NCBI RefSeq assembly: GCF_014905175.1
Contig: NC_057789.1
Coordinates: forward strand, 1,860,001-1,924,000
Source: Aphidius gifuensis
Taxonomy: Eukaryota > Arthropoda > Insecta > Hymenoptera > Braconidae
DNA length: 64,000 nucleotides
Direction of reading: 5' to 3'
Under the pieces are notes generated by a model, which searched no databases, was not told where the DNA came from, and saw nothing but the letters and a program-made list of their open reading frames with translations. This document shows, piece by piece, positions 47,882 to 60,400 of this stretch (the stretch's first letter is position 1; the number at the start of each line of letters is the position of its first letter). A program made the translations under genes and the position numbers.

Positions 47882-48093
47882 ATCAAAGCCTTCTTGATTT
47901 ATCTCTAAAGAAAAATAATTAATTTTTTTTTTTTTTTTTGCATCAACATCACCAAGCAGTACTATTGTTTAAATATAATTTTTTTCTTAATCAATTCACT
48001 GATTTAATATAGACCTAAGTAATGCACAAAACGGAATAATTATTTATAATTTTATTTCAATTTAAATCAGCTATTAATCACGAAGGCTTTGAT
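47882..48093. repeat. separated inverted repeat (12-bp perfect core)
   Basis: ATCAAAGCCTTC (47,882-47,893) is the exact reverse complement of GAAGGCTTTGAT (48,082-48,093). Similarity continues outward from the core to 19 of 21 positions. The arms are 188 bp apart and GC-richer than the loop. They could pair in the transcript, or be two copies of one protein-binding motif. Confidence 0.55.
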
Positions 48094-48162
48094 GAAACCG
48101 AAGGATATAAAATGGAACAGTCAACTAGGCTGAGTGATCCTTTCTATCAACTTCTTATTTAG
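48071..48162 (+). other. candidate short alternative terminal exon without fingers
   Basis: After the acceptor-like TTATTTCAATTTAAATCAG (AG at 48,069-48,070) an open segment in broad's phase 1 encodes AINHEGFDETEGYKMEQST, then RLSDPFYQLLI and a TAG stop (30 residues). Base composition is balanced in contrast to the surrounding A/T runs. It would create a broad isoform without a DNA-binding domain. It has no zinc ligands and resembles no family I know. A conserved non-coding element is an equally good explanation. Confidence 0.22.
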
Positions 48163-48578
48163 CAAAAAAAAAAAAAAAAAAAATTAATTATCTAATTAAA
48201 TATTCTCCCCATGAAACAACAGAATATCCATAAATATATTCTATATTTTACAGCAAAAAAAAAAAAAAAAACAAAAATGAAAAAAAAAATATAAATATAA
48301 ATAATTAAAATAACGTAACGATAATATTTGTGCATGGATATATCTCAATTACACATAAACACACAATTTCCATAAACACACACGCGTATAAAAAAATTTA
48401 AAAAAAAACACGTTTATTTAATTCATAAAATACGATAGGTTAAATATCATAGGGTTATGTGAGAGATTGATTAGTTAAAAAGAAATTTAATTTAAAATGT
48501 GAATTTGGGTAAAAATGGTTTATGGGTGCAACACTCGGGAGAATGAAGCTTTAAATTATGGAAGTTTATAAAAAAAAA

Positions 48579-48600
48579 TAATAATAATAATAATAATAAA
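48579..48600 (+). repeat. (AAT)n microsatellite
   Basis: About seven AAT units. Similar TTA/TAT triplet runs occur at 48,960-49,020. Confidence 0.85.
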
Positions 48601-50800
48601 TAAACAGTTTTATAGTAGTCAAAGACAGAAAGAACTGATATATTGATAATATTTTAATGTAGGATTTATTTGCAAGAAATTAATTGACAAATTTAAATTA
48701 AAAAAAATTTAAAAAACAAATTGTGACTACTGTAAAAATGGCCAAAAATATACGCGAATTATTTGTCCCGTTGTGGACGGCGTTTTATTGAAAATAATAA
48801 ATTATAAATAAAAAAAAGATTAAAAAAAAAAGATAATGAAAAAAAAAAAGATAATAAGAAAAAATAAAAAAGTGAATATTAAAATTTAATATAAAATATT
48901 GAGTATATTATTCGCAAAGATTTATTTCATTTTTTTTTTTTCTTGTTTTTTTTTCAATTGTTATTAATATTATTTTTATTATTATTATTATTTTTATTAA
49001 TATTATTTTTATTATTATAATTGTTGCCCTTTTTTTTTTTATATTTCTCGCCGTTGAGATTTTTAATAAACGGGCCACGTAAATAATTGATTTAAAAAAT
49101 TTAAATTATTTTTTTTTTTTTTTCTTTATGTTAATGAGTTTTGATTCGCGATTATTCGTTGACAATTAAACTTTATTATTAGGCCAGATGAGAGTATAAG
49201 GAAAGAAGATTTAAAAAAAAAAAATTTTATTTCTTGTTTTATGATAATTAGGCTAGTAAGTCTATCAACAGTGTCAGAATTTTATTTAAAAAAATAATAA
49301 AAATTTATAAACAAAAATTTTATTAAATTATATGAAAAAAAAAAAAAAAAAGACTGAATGAGAATTAATTCTTTGGTGTCTGACTGAATTGGACTGAATT
49401 CGAATTATAATTATTATTAATATTAAAACTTTTTTTTTTGTTTTTTTTTTTTTATTATTTCAATGTATCGATTCGATTATATTGGACTGATTTAAATATT
49501 TGACTGATGTTACCAAACTAAATAAAAAAAAAGTACCTAATTATTAAGTTAAAAAAAAAATGAAAAATTATAAATAAATTAGACATTTTGGCCGTGCAAA
49601 TTATAAATATAAAAAAAAAAAAGATATAAAATAAAGAAAAATTATTTAATTAAAAAAAAAAAATAAATTTAAAAAAGATTTAAAAATTTATAATGAGTCT
49701 GCGTTGATAATCGAAAATCCGGGATGATCAAAGCTACAATAAAAAAAAAAATTACGCCGCCATTGATTTAACGGAATTAATTTTATAAATAATTATTATT
49801 ATTTTTTATTTATCCTATCATTTTTCATAGTTATTATATTATTATTTCAATTATTTTTATGCGCAATTCCACAAATGGTCAAGGGTCAAATACATGCACA
49901 CACTCACACACCACTTACTTCTATTATTTTATTTTTTTTCCACCATAATAAATAGAAATAAAATAAAAATAATTCATATATCACAAATAACGAAAAAAAA
50001 AAAATAAATAAATAGTAAACATTTTTTTTTTTTTCTACCACAAAATAGCTTATCAATATAATTTATAAAAAAAAAAATAAAAAATATTATTAAAAAAAAA
50101 AAATTCCCAAATGGATGATCGAGTAGACAATATTTTTTTTTTTTTTTTTTTTTTTTATTTAAGCAGACAAATGTGTCAGTACCTGCGCGAAACATTTATT
50201 TAAATATAAAAAAGAAAAAAAAAAAAAAAAAAAAACAACAACTAAAAATTAAAATAAAAAAAAAGTTAAAGCAAAATAAAAATTACATGAAAATTTTGCA
50301 TTAAATTGATAAACAAAGTTTTCATATTTTTCTATGGGAAAATTTATTTTGCTTAACTTTTATTTGTTATTTGCCAAGGTGTTCTGGTTATAGTATATAT
50401 TTATTATTGATTATTATTATTATTATATTATTATTTAAGTAATGTCAAATGCATTTTAATATATTTTCATTTTTTATATGATGCAAAAAATGTACTGTTT
50501 GGTTTAACAATTATGTTGTTTTATTTATTTATAATTTTAATTAATTATCTAATTATTACGTAAACCTATACAACGTATTTCTTGATCAGACACAAAAAAT
50601 TTTATATATAAATACATGAATATTAATTTAAATATAAATTGACATTTACGTCAAAAATTTTTTTTTTTTTTTAATTTAGTTTAAAATAATAATTTCACAG
50701 AATATTATTGATGATATAACGTAATTTACAGTTTGACAGGTAAGTTGGATTAAATGTTTATTCCAATCGATCTTTCATTGTCAATGTGTTATTCCCATTG

Positions 50801-50808
50801 TGACGTCA
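50801..50808. promoter_or_regulatory. perfect CRE palindrome TGACGTCA
   Basis: An exact 8-bp CREB/ATF consensus in a GC-richer patch (50,750-50,825) between cassettes ZF-C and ZF-D. Function unknown. Confidence 0.3.
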
Positions 50809-52490
50809 GCCATAAAATCCTAACGAAAAATACATTTTTTTTTTTTTTTTTTAATTTTTTATTCATACTATTTATATAATATACTTTGTATAAAAAAAAT
50901 ATATACAATAGCGATTATTGTTATGTCATTTATGATAAAAAAAAAAAAAAATTTAAATGAATATAATTAAAATGTTTATATTCATTACGTTAAATTGCAA
51001 AGTTCTTCGCGCCTCCTCCTTCTTCTCTCAACCGCACAAGTTACATAAATATGCCTTTTGTATAAAATGTCACGTTATGTAAATAATATATCAAATGAAA
51101 TTTTTACAAATATAAATATATAATTTGTTAATGACGAGATTGGACAGTATGATTGTCATTAGTGACATTTAAATAACATCAAAATTCCACATTATTTAAA
51201 CATGAAATTTCTTTTTTTTTTTTTGAAAGAAAAATATTTTTTTTTCATGTATTTTTTTTTTTTTTTTTTTTGTGATAATTAAAATTTTATATCGCGAATT
51301 TATTCATCAACAGATTTGCATGCTTTAAGTGTATCCCAGAATGCTCAATGTCTTCCTTCGCCGTCTTTTGTTAGGCCTCACCATTCAAATGTATAGAAAA
51401 TTAAGATTTATCAACAGAAGCATTTTTTTTTTTTTAATTATTTTTTTTTATTTCATTTATCATTTGTCGTATTATTTATATTATTTATTTATTTTTTTTT
51501 TTTTTGCTTTTCAATTTTCTTTTATATTAAATATATAATTAATTTTTGTTTTATTTTTTTTTGTTCATTATTATTTCATTTCCATTCCTTAATTTCCATT
51601 ATTCATGAAAAGAAAAAAAATTTTTTTTTTCCAACCTGCGATCTTTTTGTTTCAATTTCGCTGAAAAGTTTGATAAGAATTTTATTTTTTTGTTATTTAT
51701 GTTTTAAATTTTTAAAATCGGTCTTTTTAGGCGTTGTCATTTTTTATTAACAAAAAAAAAAAACGATGAGACTAGTTTTGTTTCTCGGAAACAAATTATC
51801 TTCGTGATCAATAAATTTTTTTCTTGGTTAATTAATGCCAGTAATTTAAATACCCTCTAATTTTTCAATTTTTTTTATTTAATTATCTTCAAAATATACT
51901 CTATTTTTTTTTATTATTAGATTTTTTTTTTTTAGTTTTTCCTATTCATTTCATCCTGCTCGACTTTGACGAAAAGAAAAATTTTTAAACTTATAAAAGA
52001 TAAATTAAACGACAAAAAAATATTGACATTCAATTTGTCCTGACAATCACGCAAATCAAATTATATTATTTCATAAATTAATTTATTTTTTACAATCACA
52101 TTATTCATTACAATTTTTATTATTATTTGCTTCATTCCTTTTGTGTTAAAACCTTTTATACAATAAATAATTTAAATGAAGCAAGTGGAATTTTAAATTG
52201 AATAATTATTTAATTAATATAATTAGAAGAAAAAAATAGATAAAAAAAAAAAGGGCGAGCGACAGGTAGGGAGGCGGGAAGGGCAAGCAACAAATTGATA
52301 TAAAAAAAAGAGGAAATAGAATAAAAGTTGATAAATTATATATGATAAATATAAATTAGAAAAAAAATAAATAAATAATATCTAAATGATAGAGAAAAAA
52401 AAAAAAAAAAAAAAAAAATGTGTCAGACTTGGTATAGTAGGTAAGTTGGTGCTCCGGGGTGAATGCATGAGGTGCATTGTTGTGTTTCAG

Positions 52491-52753
52491 TGCTCGCCTC
52501 CATGCCAGGGCTGACCTTGAATTCGCTGAATACACCATCACCCAAGAAGCTGTTTACCTGTCAATTGTGTGGCAAAGTACTTTGCAGCAAAGCATCCCTC
52601 AAACGTCACGTTGCCGACAAGCATGCTGAACGACAGGAAGAGTATCGATGCGTCATCTGCGAGAGAGTTTACTGTTCTCGTAATTCATTGATGACACATA
52701 TCTATACCTATCATAAGAGCAGACCTGGTGACATTGACATTAAGTTCTTTTGA
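52491..52753 (+). CDS. br: broad alternative terminal exon ZF-D: C2H2 finger pair
   Basis: The acceptor TGTTGTGTTTCAG is good. Phase-1 entry gives Val from the split codon, then LASMPGLTLNSLNTPSPKK. 87 residues, isoform about 442. The fingers are FTCQLCGKVLCSKASLKRH...H (C24/C27/H40/H45) and YRCVICERVYCSRNSLMTH...H (C54/C57/H70/H75), both C-x2-C-x12-H-x4-H, with linker AERQEE. The C-terminus is KSRPGDIDIKFF. Each finger has an additional Cys (C32 and C62) at the same position after the zinc pair, not seen in ZF-A to ZF-C. The exon is GC-richer than its surroundings, consistent with strong constraint. Confidence 0.96.
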
Positions 52754-54090
52754 AGGTTTAGATAAGGTAGGGCCACCTTATAACTACAAACAAAAAAACA
52801 AACAAAAATATCATAAACGAAATATTTATTTATAATTAAAAAACAAACCAAGAAAAAAAAAAAAAAAAAAGCTTCGACAGGTCTTGATAAATAATATCGC
52901 TCTTTTTTTTTTACTTTTTTAATTAATTTTTTTTTTTGTCCTGTCCTTTGTCCTATATTTTACGCTTTTTATCATAATTTTTATTTATTTTTTTTTTATA
53001 TATTTTAATTACTATTATTATTTTCAAAAATATTTATTATGCATGCACAACTAATTTCATCAAACTTTACGCTGGAATTTTATCGAAACGGTTTATAAAA
53101 TTTTCTTTTTTTTTGCATGAATGGTTTATTTAAAATTGGGTCAATAATAACAATGTGAATTTTTTTTTTTTTTATCTTTTTTGATTATTTATATAGAGGA
53201 ATTAATGTCATAGAGTTAAAATAAAAATAAAAAAAAAAAAAAGTGTCATTTGATCAAGTGATTTATTCAGGACACAAGAGAGATGTAATCGATATTTATA
53301 TGAATTATTTAAAATTCAATAAATTGGTGAGGTCACGTCGATAGTATAAATTTGGAGTGGTTAATAGGAATAAATAATACAGGCTTTTTTTTTTTTTTTT
53401 TTTTTTACACTTTGGTGTATGCTTATCCCTGAATTCCTAATAATAAAACCTCAAAAATAATATCCTTGTTGTCATGCTTATTAATTATTTTTTATTAATT
53501 TGCTTTTTGTTTTTTTTTTTCTATTAATTTCATTAATGCTTTTTTCAATGTTTAATGTTTTTGTCTGCATGTATTCATTTAAACAAAAAACATCACGCAC
53601 ATTATTATTTTTCTTTCATCGAGCACCGCGTTTTATTTTTTTTTTATTATAAAAAAAAAAAAAACTATAATAACTAATGACAATTTACGTTTATAAATAA
53701 ATTAAATTAAATTATTATATCTGCATGATAAACTAAAAAAAAAAAAAATAAAAAAATAAATAAAATTGCATGACAAACTCTGTCTCTCACCTGTTCGCTC
53801 TCCCTCCCCTCTTGTATTTTTAACGAAATATATTTTTTTGGTTTTTTTATATTATAAAAAAAAAGGAAATAATTTCAAAAATACTATTTTTCTTCGCATG
53901 TCTGCATGATTTCAAATAATATCTATGTAAAAAAAAAAAAAAAAGAGAAATTTAACTGAGAGAAATTAAAATTAAAAACAAAAAAAAAAAAATAATTTCA
54001 TTACGTTGGTTTGGAAATAATATTGATATAGGTAATTAATAAAATTATTAAATAAATAATTTCTTTTTTTTTGTTTAATTAATTTTACAG
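52754..54090 (+). other. br: ZF-D 3' UTR and inter-cassette region
   Basis: AT-rich, with long T and A runs. A small GC-richer patch at 53,770-53,815 contains a CT-rich stretch. No exon recognised. Confidence 0.6.
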
Positions 54091-54464
54091 GTACGGGTAA
54101 TGGGATGCAGCCACCAACATCGCTTCCCCCTGCCGTGTACCGAATGCCACCACCAACTGCTGGTGGTATTAATGAACCGCAGGAATGTCCTTACTGTCGT
54201 CGTACATTTTCCTGTTATTATTCATTGAAACGTCATTTTCAGGATAAACACGAACAGTCAGATACACTATATGTATGTGAATTTTGTAATCGTCGTTATC
54301 GTACTAAAAATTCACTAACAACACACAAAAGTTTACAGCATCGTGGTACAAGTGGTATGCTTAAAAGGCTACTTAAAACATCAGCTATGAAAAATGTACT
54401 TGCTCAACATCCACAAATACAACAACATCAACAACAACAACAGCAACAACAACAGCCACAATGA
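54091..54464 (+). CDS. br: broad alternative terminal exon ZF-E: C2H2 finger pair with polyQ tail
   Basis: The acceptor TTAATTTTACAG is good and entry is in phase 1 (GTGNGMQPPTSLPPAVYRMP). 124 residues, isoform about 479. A Pro-rich linker leads to QECPYCRRTFSCYYSLKRH...H (C33/C36/H49/H54) and YVCEFCNRRYRTKNSLTTH...H (C63/C66/H79/H84), both C-x2-C-x12-H-x4-H, separated by EQSDTL. The tail SGMLKRLLKTSAMKNVLAQH is basic and helical. It ends in a Gln-rich stretch (residues 109-124) encoded by mixed CAA/CAG triplets that may vary in length. This is the last cassette seen; the transcript probably ends within the next few hundred bases. Confidence 0.96.
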
Positions 54465-57400
54465 AAATTGTGGTACAATCACAATGGCTATTCTACAAAT
54501 GACGATCATTATTATCAGTATGATTAAATTTTATAAAACAACGTGTGAAAAATTTTAAATGTTTTTCAATTTTTCATTTTAAAAAAAAAAAGCCATTAGT
54601 GATGCCGTTTATGTGATTGATTTTTATTTCGGTTTTTAATTTATATATTAATTGTTAATATCATTTTTTTTTTTTTTTATTTTAAATTGATAAGAGAGTT
54701 TGTTCTGGGTGTCGCCCTTAATTGGAATTGTTTTTTTTTTATTTTTTTTTTAACTTATCTATTATTGGTATATAAATAGATATTTGTATAATATTAATTT
54801 TCTATTTCGTCGAGACTGCACTTAATCCAAAGATGATGGACGAATTGACTGAAAATAAAAAAAAAAATTTTTTAAATTAAAAAAAAAATGAATGATTAAA
54901 ATTTTACGTGAATAAGCTTAACCAAAATAATGGTAATCGATCGATCGGATACATTCCATGGAGACTGCTGTAATTATTTTTTTTTTTTTTTTTTTTTAAA
55001 TATTGTCAACTAAATTTAACTAATCAACCGATCGAGCGACAATCGAAATTTATTATTAAAAGAAATGCTGGCTATGATATGAGAATGAAAAAAAAAATTC
55101 TCTTTTAAATTTGATGATTTAAATTTTAAAATTAAATGTACAATGATTTTTATTTCTTTGAATCATTAGACAAGTAGATAGAGGCGAAACTGAGTCAAAC
55201 TCTGTTTTTTAAAAAAAAGAAAAAAAAAAAACAATTTATGCTTAATGCAGGCGGACATATCGGCAAGTGCAGATCATATGGGCGCGAGAAAAAAAATAAA
55301 ATCTATATAAATATATAAAAAATATATATCTAAATAATTATATAAAAAAAAAATATATATATATATATAATTAAATATATATATTTAAAAAATAAAGTAA
55401 TAATAATATCGTCACGGATTTATTGCGACAATTGTCTCCGATTTAAAAAATTTAAAAATTAAAAAAACGTGTACAATAAGCTGACCGTGTGACGAATAAA
55501 AGAAAATAAAATAATAAATTTAAGTTAAAAAAAAAAAACTACGAGTGCACATATGTTAATAATACAATTTAAATCAAGAAAATAATAATTTTTTTTTTTT
55601 TTTTTTCCTGGGGGTTTTACAATTAATGTCTTAGGCCTAAGCTAAAAAGAAAAAAAAAAGAAAAAATAATTCAATTACGAAATCTGATGTGCTCAAATTC
55701 CGCAGATGAAAAAAAATCTTTAGATAATTGTTGGGAAAAATGAAAAAAATATAAAAAAAACACAAATATAACAAAAAAATTAAAAAAAAAAAAAAATAAA
55801 TATAAAAAAAAAAAATAGAGATGACAGTTTGCAACTGGGAATATATTGAAAAATAAAATAATTGAGGGAAAATAAAACAATGTAAAATCTATGGATTTTG
55901 AATGATTTAAAAATATAAATAAAAAAAAAATAAAAATACTCCAAGTTGAGTTAAATCATACGCGCAAATTACAAACTATATTTTTAATTCTAAATAATAT
56001 TTTGAACTATGTATATACATATAAATATTATATTCGTACAGTACTAATAACATTATCAGATTTTGTATAAGAAATAATTAAATCTATACGATTTATCAAA
56101 TAGAAACTATTCAAACAGAAAGAGAAAACAAAAAAAAAAAAAAAAAAGTAGTAAATATGATATTTTTCATGCATATCAGTACCCCTCTTGTAGTACAAAT
56201 GGACAATTTGTTTTCTCGCCAGAAAGCACATTGTTTTGTTTCTACATATGAATACTAATAATAATAAAATAAAATAATAATAATATTAATCCAATGGCAG
56301 GCAGAATGGTGGAAACTGTCGGGTCTTCCCGTTTTCATTGTTATTTGAATAATCACCTCAGACAACTGTGCAATACTCTTTATATTTTTTTAAATATAAT
56401 TTTGCTTTTTAAACAGATTACAACAATATAATCCTCATTAAAATGTCCATTCACATCTTTATAAACTTCCATAGAAAAAATAATAGCTAAATATTACAGA
56501 TGATCCATTAATTACGTTTCACACGTGCCTTCCACTATTCTGCTTCTCCAAATACACAATTACCGTACTCCAATTTTACAAGTACAATAAATAATAATTA
56601 TGAAAAAAAAAATTATATAAAATTAAAGTCTAGATATTGCTCAGTTTGCACTGTATTCAGGTCTGAAACTCAGAGATGAATATTTAATTATTATTATATA
56701 AAAAACGAAACAATAATTGTTTTAACGAATTTAAAAAAAAAAAAAAACATATGCCATTATCTCTAACGAGCAAGTACAAATTATTAAGAAACAAAAAATA
56801 AAAAAAAAACAGCTGCGCATATACGTTAGATTCTGATAGCGATTATGATTAAGAAAAAATTTTTAAATTATGCGAAAAGATGAGCACTTTGAATTTATAA
56901 AAATTATATTAAAAAAAAAAAAAAACATATCCACTGATCGCAAAGTATACCATATTAAAAAAAAATGAAAAATATACGATTTAATTTTAAGTGAAAATTT
57001 GTGTCAAAAAGAAGAAAAAAAAAAATGCTAAAAAAATTATGAGAAAAATGAAATTCCATTTTGAAAAATGTGTATAAAATTTAAGGATAAAATTAGTAAG
57101 AAATTTGTTTATTTTATATTATTTTTTTTTTTGTTTAAAATTTTATTTATTATATTGTTTTTTTTTTCTTTTTTCGTTTACGAATAATTGCAATTTTAAT
57201 TGATGTAATGTGAAAGTCTCGTTGATAAAAAATATAAATGCTCTAAAAATATACCAAAATTAATTTTCGAAAAAGTAGAAAAATAAAAATAAAAAAAATG
57301 TCACGTTAATGTGAAAAATTTCGCTAGTCATTTTTGGACCCTTCTGCGTTTCTGTGATAAAAGGAGGATATTGACAAAAACGAATTAAATATAGAGAGCA

Positions 57401-60400
57401 TTTATTTACGAGTTGATTCACGTTATCATTTATAAACATTGCAATATATGAGGGACTAAAAATAATTGGTTATATTGGAAATGAAAAATTCCTGTGATGT
57501 ATTTCAGTTGGTATACTAGAGAAAAATGGTGATGTTAGCTAAAAAAAATAATAATAATAATACCAAGTATACGGAAATTCAGTATATGTTTTGAGTGTTG
57601 TAAAAAATTGTCGAAATGGCAAAAGAAAAAAGAGAAAAAAAAAATAAATGATAATCAAGTTTAAAAATAATGACAGTTTATTGAGCTGATTAAAAATGAT
57701 AAAATATGAAAAATTAATTTGTTAAGATTTGGTGAATATATTAATTATAAGTTGATATTTAAAATTTTTTTAAAATAAAAATTTGAATAGTCTGCTCAAA
57801 ATTAGATAATTTCACGATGCCAAAGTTGAAATTACATAGACTTGAATTAAGTAATTGGTACCAAAATTTAAAATACATTTTGAAAAGACTTGAAATTAAT
57901 TAATGTTTTTTTTTTTTAAATTCATTTAATCAACACAATAAACTGTTATTATTTTTTTTTTAATTTTGAATATTATTTGTCATTTGCGTAAACTTGATTG
58001 TTAAAATTTAATTCCATTCTAATGTGCCAACACAATCGAAATTAAGTAATCAATTTTCGAAAATTTTTTATCTCTTTTTTTTATTTTGGAAATAGATAAT
58101 TAATTAAAAAAATTAAAACAAATGTTTTTTTTTTTTTTTTTCTATTTTTCACATTTTAAACTATGCATGATTTGTTATTATTATTATTTTTTTCTCGTAT
58201 GTTTATAAATAAATATGGAGTTTTAATTAAGAGATAAAAAAAAAAATATTTTAAACTATCTATTTTTGTTTGCACTCTATCTCATATACACGTTGTACAT
58301 ACGATAGGAATTATTGATAGAGGTAAAGAGAAGCATTTATTATAAGCCGAGATAAAAAAAAAAAAAAAAATGTTTTTTTTTTCATTGATAGTTAAATTTC
58401 AAACTAAAATTGTAAGCCGATTTTTAAATTTTTAATTCATCGAGCAAGTTGTTTGTTCGTAAATATTGACATCGATTGTTTTTTTTTTTTTATAAAAATA
58501 AATTGATTAATGAAATGAAACTCATTGACTATAATTTAAAAGAAAAAAAACCATTGAAAAGAATGAGAGAGAAAAAGAGAGAGAGAGTTGATGTGTGTCT
58601 AGAAATAATTGACCGGAAATCAGGGATAATTTTTACGTTGAAAGTTTTATGTATTTTATTTTGTTTCTTTTTCAAGTTATCTGATGAAAAATAAAAAATC
58701 GGCTACAATTTTATTGGAGTTACTATTGATTAGTTGGCTTGAGGGTATTTCACCTCTGGCAATTTTCCTTCCACGGTGATGTTGGTACGTTTTTTATTTT
58801 TGTTGAAGGAAAATAAAATAAATAAAAAACTAGAATCACTGTTTATCTAATTATTATTATAAGAATGAAATTTAAAATTGAATGGAAAACGAAAAAAAAA
58901 AAAAAAAACATCGATAGATTTAAAACAGGCAGTTGTTATTTAAGACAGAGCTCAATTGTATGTTTTTTTTTTTTTTTTTTTATTAGCGCTGTGACGACTT
59001 TGATAAATTTATTTTCGAGAAGGCTGATTTTCATAATTTTTTTTTCTTTTTTTTATCTAATATCAATTATTAAGAGAGAAAGTTTTGTTTATTGGTTTTT
59101 TCTTTTTTTTACTTAAAGCTATATTTGTTTTATTATTATAATTATTTCGAAAAAAAAAAAAAAATGACTGATTAGACTGCTCCAATTGGTTCGAATTATT
59201 TTAATTTTGTTTTTTTTTTAATGTGATATTTTTTAACCAAAGAACATTTGTAAAATTGCTTTGATCCAATTCAAAATTCTTTAACTTTTTTTCTCTGGAT
59301 CTGAGATTCGTATATCGAAAACCTTAAAAAAAGCTTGAAAATTAAAAAAATAAAAAAAAAAAAAATGTGGAAATAGGAAAAAAAGACTTTTATTGTAGCT
59401 TTTTTAAATGTGCCTCGAAAAATGAAAAAGACTTTAAATATAATATTTATATTGTGCCATAATTAAAAATAATAAACCTTAAGTATAAATTAATTGTTAC
59501 AGAGAAAAAACGAAAAACAAAAAACAAAAAAAAATACATAAATTTATCGGAAGGGAAAATTGCAAAGTAAAGAGAAATGATAACTATCTACCGATGACTA
59601 ATCGTATGCTTACGACAAACGAATTACTAACGAAACAAAAAAATCATCAAGTCCATCAATATCATCAATATATTTTAACTAAAATTTACAAAAAATCATA
59701 TCAAGAAAAATACCATCACGTTAAATAAAAAAACAACCACGTTAACATCAAATTAAAATTTTTCTTTTATAAATTTTGTTTAAATGGACCAAAGTTATAA
59801 ATATTTCCACAAAAAAAAAAAACAAAACGTGATTACTATTTTTCTTCATGATTATTTGTAAAACAATAAATGGCATTTCACGGATAAACAATAATTATAA
59901 ATAAACAAATCCGACCATCAAACAGTTAACATAAATTAAACAAAAAAAAAAAAATAAAAACACAATGTGCAATGTTAACAATTCATTGAGCTAAAAACCG
60001 TGAATAGCCAATTGGGACTGTCAATTTATCTATATAAACTAATTGTTATTATTTAATTATATTTTTTCTTTTTATTCAAACTAAGCACTCATCATTTAAT
60101 AATAATATTAATTAAGCACTTGTGTAGATCGCTCAGCATCATATATTTTTTTAGAAAAAAAAAACGTAAAAAAAAAAAACAACACAACATACGAATTAGT
60201 TGATAAAATTTCTGTATAATATCACAATATTATTTTTTTCATAAAAAATAATTTCAATTATTTGTTTATTAATATAATTATTGTATTTGAATTTATATTA
60301 TTATTTTTCATAATTTTTAATTTTCGTATATCGATTATACATTTTGTTATAAGCCTATGTTTATTTATATATTATATTAATGTATAATTATAAAATTATT

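Larger units (their letters stand above)
46385..52490 (+). other. br: ZF-C 3' UTR and long inter-cassette region
   Basis: About 6.1 kb, mostly A/T runs. Notable items are a GC-richer open segment at 48,071-48,162, an inverted repeat spanning 47,882-48,093, an AAT microsatellite at 48,579-48,600, a perfect cAMP-response palindrome TGACGTCA at 50,801, and a good donor-like TAG/GTAAGT at 52,440, only 50 bp before the ZF-D acceptor. A further finger cassette shorter than about 60 codons was looked for and not found. Confidence 0.55.

Noticed and set aside
55350..55385. Long AT palindromes suggestive of structure
   Set aside because: They are simple (AT)n runs expected in this composition; others occur near 33,490 and 62,560.
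59186..59196. B-box-like GGTTCGAATTA
   Set aside because: Upstream sequence is a poly-A run with no A box.
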